Positions 33,701 through 41,747 of a stretch of 64,000 nucleotides of DNA are shown in pieces. This DNA is from Phycisphaerales bacterium. Its GTDB lineage: Bacteria > Planctomycetota > Phycisphaerae > Phycisphaerales > UBA1924. The first letter of the stretch is position 1. Every line of letters begins with the position of its first letter. Under the pieces are notes generated by a model. That model did no database searches, was not told the origin of the DNA, and saw only the letters and a list, made by a program, of their open reading frames with translations. The stretch covers positions 372,001 to 436,000 of the forward strand of contig JAIEUA010000010.1 of the NCBI GenBank assembly GCA_019744815.1. Direction: 5' to 3'. A program made the translations under genes and the position numbers.

Positions 33701-35139
33701 TGCTCGCTCCTCGCGTCGAGATCCGTCAGCCGCTGCGGGCGACGCTCTTGCCCGATCGCATCCAGCTCACCTCGGCTGATCCGATCCGCTGGACCATCGA
33801 CCCGGCGTGGTTCGATCGCTTCGTGCTGGGCAAGGGCCAACCCTTGGCACCCGGGGCCAAGCCCACCGACCTCAGCATGACCGGCCCGGCGAAGGCCGAG
33901 GTCGTCATCAACAAGGCCGTCATCTCCCGTGCGAACAGCACTGGCATCGGCGGGCCGCTGAAGCCGGGGATCTTCGCCCTCGACGCGATCGCCCGCATCG
34001 ACGCGCTTGAACTAACCGACAGCCGCAACGTGCGGACGCAGATGGGCGATGCGACGGTGAAGCTCCGGCATCTCGACGGGGCGCCGGGCCTGGCCTTCGA
34101 CCTCAACTTCGGCAGGCTCGCCATCGTCCCCGACCCGGGCAAGGCCGGCCCCGGCGGCGGCACCATCGCCGGCACCGTCACCAACATCGGCGACGCCTCC
34201 GGCACGCTCAACACCACCAACCCCGTCATCACCGCCAAGGGCGACATCAAGTCGATCCCGACCGCGCTCATCGACGCCTTCAGCGTCAAGAACGGCCTGC
34301 CCGGAGAAATCCTCGGCCCGAGCGTCAACCTCATGCTCGACGCCAAGAACTTCAGCAAGACCGGCGGCACCATCCGCACCGACATCACCAGCACCGAAGC
34401 CAAGCTCTCCAGCGCCAACGGGCCCGAGGCGCTCCTGCCCCGCGCCGTCATCCAGATCAACGGCGAGGTGCAGAACGGCGTGCTCATCACCCCGATGCTC
34501 ATCGCCCTGCGCCGTCTCGACGGCGAACTCAGCCGCAAGGCCGGAAACCTGCTGCCCACGCTCGCCGAGGTCGAGAAGCGATTCGAGGACAAGCAGGCGC
34601 TCATCCAATCCAACCGGCTCGAGCTGCCCCTCGACGGCGACCTCCGCAAGCTCAACGGCCAGGTCACCATCGAACCCGGCGAGGTCCGCTTCAAGCTCAG
34701 CGGCGGGCTGGGCGGCTTCCTCAAGCGCTTCAACGCCAAGGAGGAAGGCAAGGCTCTGCAGCGCCTCAAGCCCCTGACCATCACCTGCGTCAACGGCGTG
34801 CTCAGCTACCCACGCTGGGCCTTCCCCGTCGGCGAGTTCAACCTCGAGCTCGAAGGCCTCGCCATCAACCTGCCCGGCGAACGCATCGATGTCGTGACCT
34901 GGGTGCCGTTCGGCCAGCTCGCGGACGACGCGGGCAAGTTGTTCGGCGCGATCCCCGGCATCTCCGCCGTGGGCGGCGCGATCAATCAGGCGACGATGAT
35001 GCCCTTCCGCACCAGCGGCCCGCTCAACAACCCGAGCACCAAGCCCGACCTCGAGCTCGCCGGCAAGGGCCTGCTCAGGAGCGTCAGCCCGGAACGCGTG
35101 CTCGACATCCTGAAGGATGTGGTGCAGCCGAAGAAGTAG
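30760..35139 (+). CDS. very large membrane-anchored AsmA-like protein
   Basis: The 1,459-residue product starts at ATG 30760 behind GAGG; the upstream frame is open but lacks a ribosome site. A basic cytoplasmic N-terminus (PPKMPKKRPGKGRK) precedes one transmembrane helix (36-58), after which the whole protein is periplasmic. Long beta-rich stretches of 'GSLxLxxLxxxL' type and the ending (VGEFNLELEGLAINLPGERI, PFRTSGPLNNPSTKPDLE) resemble AsmA/YhdP/TamB-type proteins. Those are beta-groove proteins thought to carry phospholipids between membranes. The similarity is in layout and C-terminal phrases only, so the assignment is tentative. It stands alone, closed by a pair of GC palindromes. Confidence 0.7.
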   Translation: MSSEPGLTRDESAALLDDRAMPPKMPKKRPGKGRKLLIGAGVLVALAGGVIALLPTIAGKFVNGTQVLTSDQLVGSIQSTSLGWFGNQSARIALVDSKKKPAGALDITVDRSLLALATNWYDLGTIKVSGDVEFREGEAVVKPANTSSPSGGTKVSVTTNQIPLPKNLKAKLELRLSKLTALDKDLKPVAELSDVKADANLAVGSPITLDFSAKTGAAPLEAKVKIDNWTDANGVIHLDNASLAKSSPKVDAMVSAKDLSVALLDAIASTAAGKPLHLKQILGESLTFAASANGDYHGGAASLDVQSAGATANAKLSLKDGVIALDAPAEAKLTSAAAMAALDSFLTKEQLGSLAITRAPGGVVRIETLRAKLGDAGPDLRGGAINASLTLDALQGTLTAGETSSKVAVPSFAVTFASTDLSTGAKITAASSATIDSGSGPQNAGTLSADITLAGLLDNKGVPLAGLPKSIDGTVSLRGASTGVLQPFVAAALAKSGVALDLPRDIGPTADLELTAASKNNVIDVDLNAQSQSLGAVAALRVTDTEISARDRGVSLRLASAGQIASRVVKSDALSFPRTTGQVGLAIPTLRVPMDAKTRAPKLDQLEAKARVDASAWSVLASVPAAEGTVPGKAIDVDVRDLGIDVAITPGKAATAVIAGNTVANGAPMKIDGNFSLPSIAALWTAAKPATPNLIAKLAGAFYALGTIKVDGVPSSLAEALPGGGPVPALAREALGATFDTSVSILPSGSDGLSIKAALNSSRTNVGIDGELAGNSLVFKALGDGVVTPPLLDAVQSGPDKVTLRAPAKYTLTSEPVTIPLTAAGAPDFAKAGELKARLAVLGQAIIAKGDQSYGANDLTINVALPLSTLSDKGAGGEASVQATGGLVTPDGQNFGAVAARASAPLGAMYALKGPATIEVRVNDVATAGLDKAINQPGLVSGALGPTAQITASTRIDPRSKDGKSLAETIAGGEITADVTLLAPRVEIRQPLRATLLPDRIQLTSADPIRWTIDPAWFDRFVLGKGQPLAPGAKPTDLSMTGPAKAEVVINKAVISRANSTGIGGPLKPGIFALDAIARIDALELTDSRNVRTQMGDATVKLRHLDGAPGLAFDLNFGRLAIVPDPGKAGPGGGTIAGTVTNIGDASGTLNTTNPVITAKGDIKSIPTALIDAFSVKNGLPGEILGPSVNLMLDAKNFSKTGGTIRTDITSTEAKLSSANGPEALLPRAVIQINGEVQNGVLITPMLIALRRLDGELSRKAGNLLPTLAEVEKRFEDKQALIQSNRLELPLDGDLRKLNGQVTIEPGEVRFKLSGGLGGFLKRFNAKEEGKALQRLKPLTITCVNGVLSYPRWAFPVGEFNLELEGLAINLPGERIDVVTWVPFGQLADDAGKLFGAIPGISAVGGAINQATMMPFRTSGPLNNPSTKPDLELAGKGLLRSVSPERVLDILKDVVQPKK

Positions 35140-35165
35140 AGGACCCGCACCGTGGGCGGGGCGGG

Positions 35166-35188
35166 GGCGGGGCCTTCCAGGCCCCGCC
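35166..35188. repeat. family B GC palindrome, left member of an inverted pair
   Basis: GGCGGGGCCT / AGGCCCCGCC, 10-bp stem with loop TCC, 27 bases after the AsmA-like gene stop. Mirror copy at 35239-35261; a third copy lies inside the gene at 4549-4580. The pair could stop or stabilise both converging transcripts. Confidence 0.9.
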
Positions 35189-35238
35189 GATGCATGACCG
35201 AGATAGTCGGCCCGAACCTGTGAGAGGACAAAAAGAAA

Positions 35239-35261
35239 GGCGGGGCCTGGAAGGCCCCGCC
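35239..35261. repeat. family B GC palindrome, right member of an inverted pair
   Basis: Same 10-bp stem as 35166-35188 with loop GGA, in reverse orientation (the flanking GGGG now reads CCCC on the right). It ends 26 bases before the convergent STAS gene stop. Confidence 0.9.
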
Positions 35262-35286
35262 CCCATGTGTTGCCGTTGTCCGCCTG

Positions 35287-35880
35287 CTACGCCGCCTCGG
35301 TTCGCCCGAAGCTCAGCCACTTGCGCAGCGCACTGGTGTCAGACTGCTTGGGGTTTCTCCCCGCCGCGATGTCGCGTGCCTCGCGCAGCCCCGGCGCGAT
35401 CAGCAGCGTGCGATGCAAACCGGTGTCCTTCAGGAACGCGTGCAGCTCCTTGGAGAGGCCGCAGACGCACATCTTGCCGCCGACGCGGGCGCACTGTCCG
35501 CTGGCGGTGATCATGGAGTTGATCCAGGCGCACGAGAAGTCGCGCACCTTGGAGAGATCCAGCACCAGCCGCCCGCCGCTGAGGCGGGCCAGCGACACCA
35601 GCTCGGGTGTCAGCTGCTCCGCGTGCGTCTCGCGGAGGCTGGCCTCGTTGACGGTCACCACTGTGGCGTCCGGGAGACGCTCGATCAAGAGGTACCGCTC
35701 GCTTGCAGAAGGCCCCGGCGGCGGCGCCGCCGTGCGAAGAGGCCGATCGCCGGAAGCCGCCGCCCGACCCGGGGCCATCGATTGCCCCACGCGCTCCGAA
35801 GCGTTGGAAGAAGAACCGGGCTGCAGGTTTCCGTGCGAGCCGGCCATATTTTCATGATTGTCGTTCGCGAAGATGTCCAT
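35287..35880 (-). CDS. STAS-domain protein (anti-sigma antagonist type)
   Basis: The 197-residue protein starts at ATG 35880 behind GGGAGGG. Residues 1-60 are a disordered Ala/Pro/Ser-rich lead; residues 62-170 are a STAS domain: RYLLIERLPDATVVTVNEAS, GRLVLDLSKVRDFSCAWINS, GQCARVGGKMCVCGLSKEL, FLKDTGLHRTLLI. In partner-switching pathways the domain is phosphorylated by an anti-sigma kinase and freed by a PP2C phosphatase. Aligned by hand to SpoIIAA (DLSGVxFMDSSG), the phospho-serine position seems to be Cys, next to a Ser, so switching may differ or use the neighbouring Ser. No kinase or sigma gene is adjacent. Confidence 0.82.
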   Translation of the reverse strand: MDIFANDNHENMAGSHGNLQPGSSSNASERVGQSMAPGRAAASGDRPLRTAAPPPGPSASERYLLIERLPDATVVTVNEASLRETHAEQLTPELVSLARLSGGRLVLDLSKVRDFSCAWINSMITASGQCARVGGKMCVCGLSKELHAFLKDTGLHRTLLIAPGLREARDIAAGRNPKQSDTSALRKWLSFGRTEAA

Positions 35881-36310
35881 TCATCCCTCCCGGGGCTGGT
35901 CGCCCCTTCCCAATCCCCTCGTTCCTGGCCGCCCTTCCTTCGGAATCCCTTGTCCGGAATCCCGCTGGCGGCGTCTCTCCTGCTAAAGAACGCAAACAGA
36001 CGGGCTGCTTGCCATCTCCCCGCTCAACTTCCCTGCTTCCGCGGCAATTTGTGCCGACTGGGACGGATATCCGGACCCCCGACGCCCCGGACCCCCAATG
36101 CTCCCGCTCCCCAGGTTCGGGGAAGCCGCTCGCCAGCACCCCGTCCGGGCGCGAACCCACCACGCCGCTCGCTCGCTACACCGGCCCCACCGGCACCCCG
36201 CCGAAGTCTGACGGGCCACCGGTATCGGCTTTCCGCTCGCCTCTTTCGAGTACCCTGCGAAAAATCGACACACTTTCTCGGACGCTTCAAGTCTCAGGGA
36301 CCCTTCCGAC
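35881..36310. other. 430-base divergent region between the STAS gene and the Gld-type operon
   Basis: It must hold promoters for both directions. The STAS ribosome site (GGGAGGG, minus strand) lies next to 35880. The stretch is CT-rich with no protein-like frame. No confident promoter hexamers, operator or hairpin were seen. Confidence 0.5.
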
Positions 36311-37387
36311 ATGATCAGCATCCGCAAGATCTCCAAACGCTACGGCACGGGCTCAGGCATCCTCGCCGTGGACAACGTCAGCCTCGAGGTCGGCCCGGGC
36401 GAAGTCCTGGGCTTCCTCGGGCCCAACGGCGCCGGTAAGTCCACCACCATGAAGATGGTCACCGGGTTCCTCACCCCGACCAGCGGCACCGCCGTCGTCT
36501 GCGGCCGCGACGTCGTCGAGGACCCCGTCGGTGTGAAGGCCGCCATCGGGTACCTTCCGGAAGGGGCACCGAACTACCCCGATATGACCGTCCGGTCATT
36601 CCTGGACTTTGTCGCGCAAGTCCGTGGGTTCAGCGGCACGGAGAAACACCGGCGCATCGACACCGTCGTCGATCGCGTGCAATTGCGTGGCGTGCTCCGC
36701 CAGCCGATCGAGACGCTCTCCAAGGGCTTCAAGCGCCGCGTCGGGCTGGCTCAATCCATGCTCCACGACCCCCCGGTCTTGATCCTCGACGAACCGACCG
36801 ACGGCCTCGACCCCAACCAGAAGCACGAGGTCCGCAACGTCATCCGCGCGTTGGCAACCTCCGCCGATCACCAGAACAGCGGGCGTGCCGTGGTGCTCAG
36901 CACGCACATCCTGGAAGAAGTCGAGGCCGTTTGCTCTCGCGCGATCATCATCGCCAAGGGCAAGCTGCTGGTCGACGGCACGCCCGCCGAGCTGCGAGCG
37001 ATGAGCAAGTACCACAACGCCGTCACGCTCACCGTCGTCCCCCCCACCGGTGCCGGCGGCGAGCCGCTTAGCGTCGCGAAGGAACTGGGCGACATCAAGT
37101 GGGTCGCCTCGATCGAGGACAAGGGCGTGGTGCACGTGCCGGTCTCGCCCGCGGGCCCCGGTGGTCCGCGGCAGACGCTGACGCTTGTCCCCAAGGGCGG
37201 GCGTCCGCTGCTCGGCGATGTCACCAGCCTGTGCAAGAGCAAGGGCTGGGCGATCGAAACGATCGCGGTCGAAGGCGGCCGCCTGGACGATGTGTTCCGC
37301 ACGCTGACGACCAAGGACGCTGGCAAGGACGCGGCCAAGGACTCCAACACCAACAAAGTCGCTGAACCCGTCGGAGGTGCGGCATGA
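36311..37387 (+). CDS. ABC transporter ATP-binding protein, GldA-like
   Basis: The 358-residue ATPase has Walker A GPNGAGKST (37-45), signature LSKGFKRRVGLAQ, Walker B LILDEPTDGLDPNQ and the H-loop STHILEEVEAV. After the nucleotide domain comes a C-terminal extension of about 120 residues ending in a Lys/Asp/Asn-rich tail. The set ATPase-permease-GldG-DUF4340 downstream matches the Gld-type ABC systems first linked to gliding in Bacteroidetes but widespread as transporters of unknown cargo in other phyla. The stop overlaps the permease start by four bases. Confidence 0.9.
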   Translation: MISIRKISKRYGTGSGILAVDNVSLEVGPGEVLGFLGPNGAGKSTTMKMVTGFLTPTSGTAVVCGRDVVEDPVGVKAAIGYLPEGAPNYPDMTVRSFLDFVAQVRGFSGTEKHRRIDTVVDRVQLRGVLRQPIETLSKGFKRRVGLAQSMLHDPPVLILDEPTDGLDPNQKHEVRNVIRALATSADHQNSGRAVVLSTHILEEVEAVCSRAIIIAKGKLLVDGTPAELRAMSKYHNAVTLTVVPPTGAGGEPLSVAKELGDIKWVASIEDKGVVHVPVSPAGPGGPRQTLTLVPKGGRPLLGDVTSLCKSKGWAIETIAVEGGRLDDVFRTLTTKDAGKDAAKDSNTNKVAEPVGGAA

Positions 37388-38118
37388 AAGGCCTTCTCCC
37401 CGTCTTCAAGCGTGAGCTCTCGGGCTACTTCACCACGCCCGTCGCGCTCGTCTTCATCGTCATCTTCCTCTTCCTCGCGGGCGTCTTCACCTTCAACCTC
37501 GGCGCCTACTTCGAGCGTGGGCAGGCCGACATGGTGGTCTTCTTCAACTTCCATCCCTGGCTGTATCTGTTCCTGATCCCCGCCGTGTCGATGCGGCTGT
37601 GGGCCGAGGAACGCAAGAGCGGCACGATCGAGCTCCTGCTCACGCTACCCATTTCGCTCTCGGCAGCAGTGGTCGGTAAGTTCCTCGCGGCGTGGGCGTT
37701 CGCCGGCATCGCGCTCGCGCTCACGTTCCCGCTGTGGATCACGACGAACTACCTCGGCTCGCCCGACAACGGCGTGATCCTCGCAGGCTACCTCGGCAGC
37801 CTGCTCATGGCCGGCGCGTTCCTCGCCATCGGCTCGTGCATCAGCGCCAGCACCAAGAGCCAGGTGATCGCGTTCATCATCTCGGTCGTGATCTGCGTGC
37901 TCTTCATGCTGGCCGGAATCAGAGAAGTACAGGGCTTCCTGGCCGACTGGCTGCCGGTGCAGGCGGTGCAGGTGCTGGGAGGCTTTAGCTTCCTGACCCG
38001 CTTCGAGGCCATCAGCCGCGGCGTGCTCGACGCCCGCGACGTGCTCTTCTTCGCCTCGATCATCGGCGTCTTCGTCGCCGCCACCGGCGTGGTCGTGAAC
38101 ATGAAGAAAGCCGTCTGA
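37384..38118 (+). CDS. ABC-2 type permease, GldF-like
   Basis: The 244-residue protein has six hydrophobic segments. It begins KGLLPVFKRELSGYFTTPVA, the cytoplasmic lead typical of ABC-2 permeases, and includes MRLWAEERKSGTIELLLTLP, the coupling-helix motif of this family. It overlaps the ATPase gene (ATGA) and is followed 71 bases later by the GldG-like gene. Confidence 0.9.
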   Translation: MKGLLPVFKRELSGYFTTPVALVFIVIFLFLAGVFTFNLGAYFERGQADMVVFFNFHPWLYLFLIPAVSMRLWAEERKSGTIELLLTLPISLSAAVVGKFLAAWAFAGIALALTFPLWITTNYLGSPDNGVILAGYLGSLLMAGAFLAIGSCISASTKSQVIAFIISVVICVLFMLAGIREVQGFLADWLPVQAVQVLGGFSFLTRFEAISRGVLDARDVLFFASIIGVFVAATGVVVNMKKAV

Positions 38119-38123
38119 TCGCT

Positions 38124-38174
38124 CCTGCCTTCCCTCTGCTCCGCTGCTTCCCTGCTCCCCTGCTCCCCTTCCTC
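38124..38174. repeat. family D repeat between two operon genes
   Basis: CTGCCTTCCCTCTGCTCCGC and CTGCTTCCCTGCTCCCCTGC runs, sharing an exact 18-mer with 22913-22951. It fills nearly all of the 71-base gap between the permease and the GldG-like gene. Confidence 0.8.
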
Positions 38175-38189
38175 TTCCGAGACCTCCCC

Positions 38190-40154
38190 ATGACCGCTCG
38201 CTTCACCGGCACTCTCTCGCTGATCCTGCTCGCGGTGCTGCTCGTCGCGATCAACGTGCTCGCGGGTCTCTCGCTCCGCTCGACGCGGCTCGACCTGACC
38301 GCCAGCAATCTCTACACCCTCACCGAGGGCTCCAAGAAGATCGCCAGCAGCCCGCCCGAGCCCATCACCATCACGTTCTACAACTCGCAGAAAGCCAGCC
38401 GCGGCCGGCCGCAGGTCGAGAACATCGCCCGGCGAATCAGCGACCTGCTCGACGAGTTCGCCCGCGCCTCCAACGGCAAGATCAAGATCCGCACCATCGA
38501 CCCCGAGGCCTTCAGCGAGGAAGAAGACCAGGCCGTGCAGAACGGGCTGGTCGGCATCCCCGCCGGCGGTGAGACGATCTACCTCGGCATCGTCGCCACC
38601 AACACCATCGGCGGCAAAGAGACCATCCCGCTCTTTGACATCAACAACGAACGCTTCCTCGAGTACGACGTCGCCCGCCTCATCCAGTCGCTCTCGATGA
38701 CCAAGAAGCCGGTCATCAGCATCCTGTCCAGCGTCAACATGGACGGCGGCTTCGCCATGGACCCGCAGACCGGCCGCCCGATGCAGCGCCGCCCCTGGGG
38801 CATCATGCGCGAGCTCAAGGCCCTCTACGACGTCCGCACCCTCAGCGGCGACTCGATCGGCATCCCGCCCGAGACCTCGACCCTGCTGGTCGTACACCCC
38901 AAGAAGCTCTCGCCCAAGAACCAGTTCGCGATCGACCAGTGGGTGCTCGGAGGCGGCCGCACCATCGTCTTCGTCGATCCGATCTTCGAACAGGACGAAG
39001 CCCAGCCCGCGGCACAGGGCCAGACGCCCGATCGCTCGTCGAACCTCGAGAACCTGTTCAACGCCTGGGGCGTGCAGTTCAGCACGGCGTCGATCGTTGC
39101 CGACGCCGACCTGGGCATCCGCATCAACGCCGGGCAGCAGGGCCAGCGCGGGCAGCAGGTGATCTTCCCGCCGTGGATCACGGTTGATAAGCGCGGCCTG
39201 GTCGCCACCGACCCTGCGACGGGCAAGGTGAACACCGTGAACTTCGCGACCGCGGGGTTCCTCACCAAGAAGCCGGCGGAGAAGCCCAAGGAAGGCGAAA
39301 CCGCGACCGTCCCAACCCCCAAGGACGAGATGGTCTTCACGCCCATCATCCAGAGCACGACCAACTCGCAGCTCTTGAACCCTACGGCTCTGATCGCGAT
39401 CACCGACCCGGCCTCGATCATCGCCAACTTCCAGCCCAGCGGCAATCAGTACGCCATCGCCGCCCGCATCAGCGGCACGCTCAACACCGCGTTCCCCAAC
39501 GGCGACCCGGCCGCGGCCGAGACCAACACGACCGGCCCGACCCCGCCGCCCAAGACCGACACACTCAAGAAGTCCACCAAAGAAGCCAGCGTCCTGATCG
39601 TCGCTGATGTGGACGTCCTCACCGACCGCATGTGGACCCGCGAGCAATCGATCGGCGGGATCAGCCTGGGCTCGCAGAAACTCGGCGACAACGTCGACTT
39701 CCTCACCACCTGCCTTGACATCAACGCCGGCAGCGGCGATTTGCTCGGCGTCCGCGCCCGCGGCGATTTCTTCCGTCCCTTCACCCGCGTCGAAGCCATC
39801 CAACGCGACGCCGAACGCCAGTTCCGGGCCGAACAGGACCGCCTCAAGCAGAAGCTCAGCGAGACCGAGGCCAAGATCGCCGAGATCCAGAAGAAGAACC
39901 CCAACGCCACCGACAAGGACGGCTTCATCGTGCTCACCAAGGAACAGGAAGCCGAGATCGTGAAGTTCCGCGAGGAACAGGTGGAAACCCGGAAACAGCT
40001 CCGCAACGTGCAGTTCAACCTGCGGCGTGACGTCGAAAGCCTCGGCACGTGGGTGAAGGTCATTAACGTCGGTGCCGTGCCGGTCGCGGTGATGCTCATC
40101 GCACTGGTCTGGGGCGCGGCCCGGGCGCTGTCGCGTCGCGCAAACGCGGGGTGA
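38190..40154 (+). CDS. GldG-like ABC-associated extracytoplasmic protein
   Basis: The 654-residue protein has an N-terminal transmembrane helix (about 9-31) and a C-terminal one (about 625-645) flanking a large exported domain. The opening RSTRLDLTASNLYTLTEGSK followed by IASSPPEPITITFYNSQ is the standard GldG/ABC_transp_aux beginning. A long charged coiled coil precedes the last helix (QDRLKQKLSETEAKIAEIQK). It probably acts with the ATPase and permease as an accessory or substrate-contact subunit at the membrane. The Pro/Lys/Thr-rich stretch near residues 440-470 is likely a flexible insert. Confidence 0.9.
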   Translation: MTARFTGTLSLILLAVLLVAINVLAGLSLRSTRLDLTASNLYTLTEGSKKIASSPPEPITITFYNSQKASRGRPQVENIARRISDLLDEFARASNGKIKIRTIDPEAFSEEEDQAVQNGLVGIPAGGETIYLGIVATNTIGGKETIPLFDINNERFLEYDVARLIQSLSMTKKPVISILSSVNMDGGFAMDPQTGRPMQRRPWGIMRELKALYDVRTLSGDSIGIPPETSTLLVVHPKKLSPKNQFAIDQWVLGGGRTIVFVDPIFEQDEAQPAAQGQTPDRSSNLENLFNAWGVQFSTASIVADADLGIRINAGQQGQRGQQVIFPPWITVDKRGLVATDPATGKVNTVNFATAGFLTKKPAEKPKEGETATVPTPKDEMVFTPIIQSTTNSQLLNPTALIAITDPASIIANFQPSGNQYAIAARISGTLNTAFPNGDPAAAETNTTGPTPPPKTDTLKKSTKEASVLIVADVDVLTDRMWTREQSIGGISLGSQKLGDNVDFLTTCLDINAGSGDLLGVRARGDFFRPFTRVEAIQRDAERQFRAEQDRLKQKLSETEAKIAEIQKKNPNATDKDGFIVLTKEQEAEIVKFREEQVETRKQLRNVQFNLRRDVESLGTWVKVINVGAVPVAVMLIALVWGAARALSRRANAG

Positions 40155-40173
40155 TGGCGAGGGAAGAAGCATT

Positions 40174-40209
40174 GCACCGCGGAGGACGCGGAGAACGCAG
40201 AGAAAGGCG
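40174..40209. repeat. CTCCGCG-type repeat (family C), plus orientation of an inverted pair
   Basis: CACCGCGGAGGACGCGGAGA then ACGCAGAGAAAG. The reverse copy is at 40281-40316. Between them lies about 70 bases of lower GC content. The pair could form a long stem. Confidence 0.82.
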
Positions 40210-40280
40210 TTTCTGACGAGAACAGGTGGAACAGAGAGCAAAAGGAAAATCAGCGCCGTGCTTCGGGCTTGACCCTTCTG

Positions 40281-40316
40281 TCTCTCTCCGCGTCCTCGGC
40301 GTCCTCCGCGGTGAAC
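40281..40316. repeat. CTCCGCG-type repeat (family C), minus orientation of an inverted pair
   Basis: TCTCTCTCCGCGTCC, TCGGCGTCCTCCGCGGTGAA. Reverse complement of the phrase at 40174-40209 with a few changes. It lies in the leader of the DUF4340 gene. Confidence 0.82.
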
Positions 40317-40362
40317 GGCCTTTCTGTTTCGAAGGACTTTCGGAAGTCGTGAGAACCCGACC

Positions 40363-41682
40363 ATGAGCAGCAGCTTCAAGACTCTTCTGATCGTCACCGG
40401 TGTCGTCGCCGCCGCGGCTGTTGCGGTGGTGTCGATGAAGTCCAAGCCCGCCGCCACCACCGAGGGCGGCCCGGCCCTGCCGTCGCTCCAGAGCGGCGTC
40501 AACGACGTCGGCGCGATCACCGTCATCCGCTCCAGCGGCACCGCCAGCGTGACCCGCGATGGCAACAAGTGGATCGTGCCCGCCAAGGAAGGCTTCCCCG
40601 CCGATCCGGAGAAGATCCGCACCGCGCTCTTGGGCCTGCGCGACCTGCAGCTCGTCGAGCCCAAGACCAGCACCGCGGAGTTCTATCCCAAGCTTGGTGT
40701 GCAGGACGTGCGGGTCGTTCCCAAGCCCGCGCCCAATCCCGACGGCAGCACGCCGGCAGCCGACACGAAGGACGCCGCGCCGGGCGCCCTGGTCGAGCTG
40801 AAGGACGCGTCCGGCAAGTCGCTGGGTTCGCTCATCGTCGGCAACAGCGCGGGCGCCGACGGCGACATGAGCCGCCCGGTGCAGAGCGGCCAGTACGTCC
40901 GCCGCGCCGGCGAGACGCAGTCGTGGCTCACCAAGGGCACGGTGTGGCTCGACGCCGACAGCATGAACTGGATCGACCGCAAGGTCGTGGGCGTCGAGCG
41001 GGTGCGGCTAAAAAGCGCAACGGTCCGCCGCGTGGTTGCGTCGGGGCCTCAGCCCGCGAATGCGGGCGAAGCGGCGCCGGACCTGGAGCTGGTCCGCAGC
41101 GACGCCGCAGCCGCGAGCTTCGACGCCGTGGGCAAGCCGGAGGGGAAGAACTACAAGCCCAACGAGGCGCCCGATCAGGTCGTCTCCGTGATCGCGTACC
41201 TGGGCATGGAAGACGTGCGAAAGGACCCCGGCACGATCATCGGCAACCCCGACCCGAAGGTGCTCGCCGAGACCGACGCGAGCAAGAAGGACAACCAGGC
41301 CCATCCGACGACCACTCAGTTCGTCACCTTCGACGGGCTGGTGGTGACGGTGAAGACCGGGTTCCACGACGCCAAGTGGTGGGCGAGCGTGAGTGCGGAG
41401 GCCGCGGCGGACGCGATCCCACCCGCCGCCGGCAAGGAAGGCGACGACAAGGCCAAGGCCGAGGCCGAAGCGAAGAAGGCCACGCTCGCCAAGGAAGTCG
41501 ATCTCATCAACGCCCGCTGCAAGGGCTGGCTCTTCGCGATCTCGCAGTTTGACGCGAAGCGGCTGTCGACCAAGCTGAGCGAATTGATCGCGCCCGACAC
41601 GCCGGCGCCGAGCACGCCCGAGGTTGGTCCGCCGGGCTCGAACCCGGTGGGCCCGTTGGGGACGCCGATGCCGCCGAAGTGA
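40363..41682 (+). CDS. DUF4340-domain membrane-anchored protein
   Basis: The 439-residue product has one N-terminal helix (about 6-25) and an exported body. The first domain follows the DUF4340 pattern: VGAITVIRSSGTASVTRDGN, KWIVPAKEGFPADPEKI, DLQLVEPKTSTAEFYPKLGV, and LIVGNSAGADGDMSRPVQSG with QYVRRAGETQSWL. The same pattern starts again less clearly afterwards. The C-terminus is Pro/Gly-rich. DUF4340 proteins are regular companions of GldG in these ABC operons and are thought to be part of the complex. Separated from gldG by a 208-base repeat-bearing gap. Confidence 0.88.
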   Translation: MSSSFKTLLIVTGVVAAAAVAVVSMKSKPAATTEGGPALPSLQSGVNDVGAITVIRSSGTASVTRDGNKWIVPAKEGFPADPEKIRTALLGLRDLQLVEPKTSTAEFYPKLGVQDVRVVPKPAPNPDGSTPAADTKDAAPGALVELKDASGKSLGSLIVGNSAGADGDMSRPVQSGQYVRRAGETQSWLTKGTVWLDADSMNWIDRKVVGVERVRLKSATVRRVVASGPQPANAGEAAPDLELVRSDAAAASFDAVGKPEGKNYKPNEAPDQVVSVIAYLGMEDVRKDPGTIIGNPDPKVLAETDASKKDNQAHPTTTQFVTFDGLVVTVKTGFHDAKWWASVSAEAAADAIPPAAGKEGDDKAKAEAEAKKATLAKEVDLINARCKGWLFAISQFDAKRLSTKLSELIAPDTPAPSTPEVGPPGSNPVGPLGTPMPPK

Positions 41683-41702
41683 TGGAGTGCGGTCGCACGC
41701 CT

Positions 41703-41740
41703 GGGTGCCACAGGTCGACCGGCCTTGCGGTCAAGCCGTG
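41703..41740. repeat. GGTGCCA-type imperfect palindrome
   Basis: GGTGCCACAGGTCGACCGGC then CTTGCGGTCAAGCCGTGC. The arms CACAGGTCGACCG and CGGTCAAGCCGTG pair at nine of thirteen positions. The outer GGTGCCA matches the elements at 113, 622 and 5097. It lies between the DUF4340 stop and the end of the convergent small gene. Confidence 0.6.
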
Positions 41741-41747
41741 CGAGGTC

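Noticed and set aside
37788-40673. A 961-codon minus-strand open frame opposite the permease and GldG-like genes
   Set aside because: The plus-strand genes have recognised motifs and ordered spacing. The antisense translation is Asp/Gly/Leu-rich without domains.
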